NCBI GenBank assembly: GCA_031082105.1
Contig: JAVHLO010000186.1
Location: forward strand, 1 to 6,830
Source: Planctomycetota bacterium
GTDB taxonomy: Bacteria; Planctomycetota; MHYJ01; JACQXL01; JAVHLO01
Direction of reading: 5' to 3'
DNA: 6,830 nt
A model generated the notes under the pieces. The model was not told where the DNA came from. It made no database searches and worked only from the letters and a program-made list of their open reading frames with translations. Positions 4,800-6,830 of this stretch are shown in pieces (position 1 is the first letter of the stretch; every line of letters begins with the position of its first letter). A program made the position numbers and the translations under genes.

Positions 4800-6647
4800 A
4801 TGTCGGTCAGTGCAAGTTGGCGGTTGTGTTTCGGCGCGCTTGTCGTGTTGACTGCCGCAAGCGTCACGCTCATTCCGTCCCCCGCGGTCGCACAGAACGG
4901 GGAAGAGGTGCCCGGCGTTGAGGCCAGGCTGACAGAGACCTGGCAGGACGCGCCACTGCCCGATGTCCTCAAATACCTGACCGAGCGAAGCGGCGTCAAC
5001 ATCGTGATTGTTGACGAGGCCGCGAAGGACGCCAAGGTGACCGTCGAAGTCACGGACCTCGGCTGGAGAGACACCCTGACGACAATCATGAAACTCACGG
5101 GCTGCGAGGCCGACGAAATCACCGCTCAGCTCATCCATGTGAAGAGCCTGCCCCGCGTGGACATGGACTTCGTAGCCGCCGATCTGACAAGACTCATTTC
5201 GCTCATCGCGGCCAAGGCGGGGGTCAACATCATCATCTCCCCCGAAGTCGCCGCCTCGAAGACCAATATCACGATGCGGCTCTCCGACGTGCCGTGGAAG
5301 GACGCGCTCGAGGCCGTTGTGAAGTCGGCGGGGTTCATGTGCGTCGAAGAGGCGCACGATATCATACGCGTCGTCAGCGCCAGCAAGCTGCTCGACCAGA
5401 TGGAGACGCGGATGTACACGCTGAAATACGTCCGTCCCCCTTCAACCTTCAAGGCGACGATCAAGACCACCTACGCTTTGGGCGGACCCAAGGCCACGGG
5501 CGACGCGATCAAGGAATTCACGCTGCTCAACATGCTGCGCAACGCCCTGTCAAAGGAACCCAAGAGCGGAAAGGCGTTGGGCAGCCTCGAATACGACATC
5601 AAGACCAATACGCTCGTGATCACCGACATCAAACCGGTGCTCGACAAGATCGAGAAGCTCATCGCGAAGCTCGATGTCGAGCCGCGCCAGGTGCTCGTCG
5701 AGGTCAAGTACCTCAGCACGACGAACGCCAAGCTCCAGGAATTGGGGCTCGATTGGACGTACCTGGCCGGGAGCGGCTCCTACGTGGGTGACGACACGAA
5801 CCCGACGACCGGGGCAATGACAACGCGAATCAGCGAGGCGGCAATCAACTCCGACTTCCCGTTCGGCATTGACGCCCCGCAGACCGGCGGAGTCAACCCG
5901 ACCTACCTCACAAACTACATGGCCGACGCCATCCTCCGCCTCTATCGCAGAGACGACCAGACGATGGTCAGGCAGTCGCCTTCAGTCGTCGTCATCAACG
6001 GGCAGGAAGCGACCATCTATGTCGGCGACCAGCAGGAGTACATCAGCTCCGTCACGGTAACGCAGCAGGCCGGCGCCGCGCCGATCACGAGCGTTTCCAC
6101 GGACACGCTTGAGACGGGCTTCCAGCTCATGATCATCCCGCACATCATCGACGGCACGGACAAGATCATGATGGAAGTCATCCCCAGGAACACCGCTCTG
6201 GTCATAATGAACGAGTACGAAGACGCGGGACAGACGTACCTCGTGCAGTTGCCGCACACGCGCGATGCGGTGCTCGTCACAAGGCTCATCATGGAGACCG
6301 GCCTGACGGTCGTCCTCGGCGGCCTTATCCGCGAGAGCGAGGAAGCGTCCGAACGGAAGATACCATTCCTCAGCGACATTCCCTGGATCGGCAAGTACCT
6401 TTTCGCCGTCGAAGGCAAGAGGCGTGAGACCGAGTACATGTTCTTCTTCATCACTCCCCGGATCATCAGCAGCTCGCAGGGCACGCGGGGGGAGATCGAC
6501 CAGTACACCGGCGACCGGTCCGGCGCCGCGGACGAGGAGTTCGAGCGAGTCCGCATTGGCCCCACGCGCGACGAACTCGAGGGCATGCTCGATATGCACC
6601 GCAATACTCAGGATGCGGAGTTCGAGAGGATAAAGGAAGGCAAATAG
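4800..6647 (+). CDS. Secretin (PilQ/GspD superfamily) with two tandem STN-type domains
   Basis: This 615-residue protein should form a multimeric outer-membrane channel for a type IV pilus or type II-like secretion system. A Sec signal peptide (1-31, hydrophobic core 11-26, AVA before Gln32) lacks a lipobox. Two similar STN/N0-like domains follow: 43-115 (LPDVLKYLTERSGVNIVIVD...LGWRDTL) and 120-194 (LISLIAAKAGVNIIISPEV...VPWKDAL). One secretin-N/NolW-like domain lies at about 204-292 (MYTLKYV...NTLVITD). The secretin barrel is 295-556, with RQSPSVVVINGQEATIYVGD (391-410), TGFQLMIIPHI (439-449), VVLGGLI (504-510) and the hallmark IPFLSDIPWIGKYLF (521-535) ending in FFITPRII (549-556). The tail (557-615) is acidic and charged. 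No AMIN domain is present and only one N-type repeat, so it is neither a standard PilQ nor a full GspD. No pilMNOP or gsp neighbours are in the window. The superfamily is certain; the system it serves is not. Confidence 0.93.
   Translation: MSVSASWRLCFGALVVLTAASVTLIPSPAVAQNGEEVPGVEARLTETWQDAPLPDVLKYLTERSGVNIVIVDEAAKDAKVTVEVTDLGWRDTLTTIMKLTGCEADEITAQLIHVKSLPRVDMDFVAADLTRLISLIAAKAGVNIIISPEVAASKTNITMRLSDVPWKDALEAVVKSAGFMCVEEAHDIIRVVSASKLLDQMETRMYTLKYVRPPSTFKATIKTTYALGGPKATGDAIKEFTLLNMLRNALSKEPKSGKALGSLEYDIKTNTLVITDIKPVLDKIEKLIAKLDVEPRQVLVEVKYLSTTNAKLQELGLDWTYLAGSGSYVGDDTNPTTGAMTTRISEAAINSDFPFGIDAPQTGGVNPTYLTNYMADAILRLYRRDDQTMVRQSPSVVVINGQEATIYVGDQQEYISSVTVTQQAGAAPITSVSTDTLETGFQLMIIPHIIDGTDKIMMEVIPRNTALVIMNEYEDAGQTYLVQLPHTRDAVLVTRLIMETGLTVVLGGLIRESEEASERKIPFLSDIPWIGKYLFAVEGKRRETEYMFFFITPRIISSSQGTRGEIDQYTGDRSGAADEEFERVRIGPTRDELEGMLDMHRNTQDAEFERIKEGK
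6633..6640 (+). promoter_or_regulatory. Shine-Dalgarno before the ACG start of the DUF2344 gene
   Basis: AAGGAAGG lies within the last secretin codons and ends 7 nt before ACG 6648. This is ideal spacing for initiation there, and there is no other start codon nearby to which it could belong. Confidence 0.55.
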
Positions 6648-6830
6648 ACGCAGAAATTCACCTTTCGCATCCGACTTGCCAAGACCGGCAAGCTGCGTTT
6701 CATCTCGCACCATGACCTGATGCGGACGATAGAACGGGCGGTACGCCGGAGCGGTATTCCTGTCGAGTGCTCCGAAGGGTTCAACCCGCGGCCGCGAATC
6801 TCCTATCCCACCGCGCTCGCCCTCGGTATA
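6648..6830 (+). CDS. TIGR03936/DUF2344 'radical SAM-linked' protein, 5' part, apparent ACG start
   Basis: The first 61 codons of a protein that continues past the window edge. The family is usually found beside, or fused to the C terminus of, a B12-binding radical SAM protein. It also often lies near ribonuclease G and rplU. Its function is unknown. The match is clear: FRIRLAKTGKLRFISHHDLM (6-25), ERAVRRSGIP (29-38) and SEGFNPRPRISY (42-53), ending in LALGI, in the order expected at the family's N terminus. The frame directly follows the secretin TAG stop (6645-6647), in the same register. It has no ATG, GTG or TTG until ATG 6720, which would remove the conserved first strand. ACG 6648 with the Shine-Dalgarno at 6633-6640 gives an N terminus of the usual length, so I place the start there. 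A sequencing error or a strain-specific ATG-to-ACG change is the alternative. Cotranslation with the secretin is likely. Confidence 0.85.

Noticed and set aside
3422..5122. Open frame of 566 codons on the - strand opposite the L7/L12-like gene and the secretin start
   Set aside because: Arg/Leu/Gly-rich low-complexity shadow of the Ala/Pro/Glu/Lys codons on the + strand. It has no recognisable domain, and the + strand genes have clear folds, promoter and ribosome sites.
6645..6647. TAG read-through giving a secretin-DUF2344 fusion
   Set aside because: The frames coincide, but a periplasmic/outer-membrane channel fused to a cytoplasmic protein makes no sense, and a Shine-Dalgarno supports separate initiation.

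Overview
The window looks like chromosomal DNA from a GC-rich, diderm bacterium that decodes selenocysteine. It carries a SelB elongation factor and an outer-membrane secretin. All genes lie on the + strand, and I see no mobile element, CRISPR array, tRNA or rRNA. The taxon cannot be fixed from the sequence alone. The mix of genes would fit a PVC/planctomycete-like or deltaproteobacterium-like lineage, but this is only an impression.

Layout: (1) 1-130, upstream region with a promoter whose predicted transcript start falls on the selB ATG. (2) 131-2089, selB, complete. (3) 2090-2217, a gap with two overlapping, mutually exclusive inverted repeats. (4) 2218-3195, an extended SDR-type NAD(P)-dependent epimerase/dehydratase. 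(5) 3196-3397, a gap with an inverted repeat over the epimerase stop and a near-consensus sigma70-type promoter (TTGACA, 17 bp, TGG-TAAACT). (6) 3398-4687, an unnamed 429-residue protein. By eye it has an L7/L12-C-terminal-domain-like fold at each end, joined by a Cys-containing segment and a ~210-residue Ala/Pro/Lys/Glu linker. (7) 4688-4799, a leader with a perfect 8-bp hairpin and a strong Shine-Dalgarno. (8) 4800-6647, a secretin with a signal peptide and two tandem STN-type domains. (9) 6648 to the window end, the start of a TIGR03936/DUF2344 'radical SAM-linked' protein, which appears to start on ACG.

Grouping: selB and the epimerase may share a transcript. The promoter at 3316-3344 starts a second unit: the L7/L12-like protein, then probably the secretin and the DUF2344 gene, which abut with no spacer. 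The genes do not form one recognised pathway. The points most worth a second look are the duplicated L7/L12-like protein, the ACG start, the apparently leaderless selB, and the competing hairpins in the gaps.
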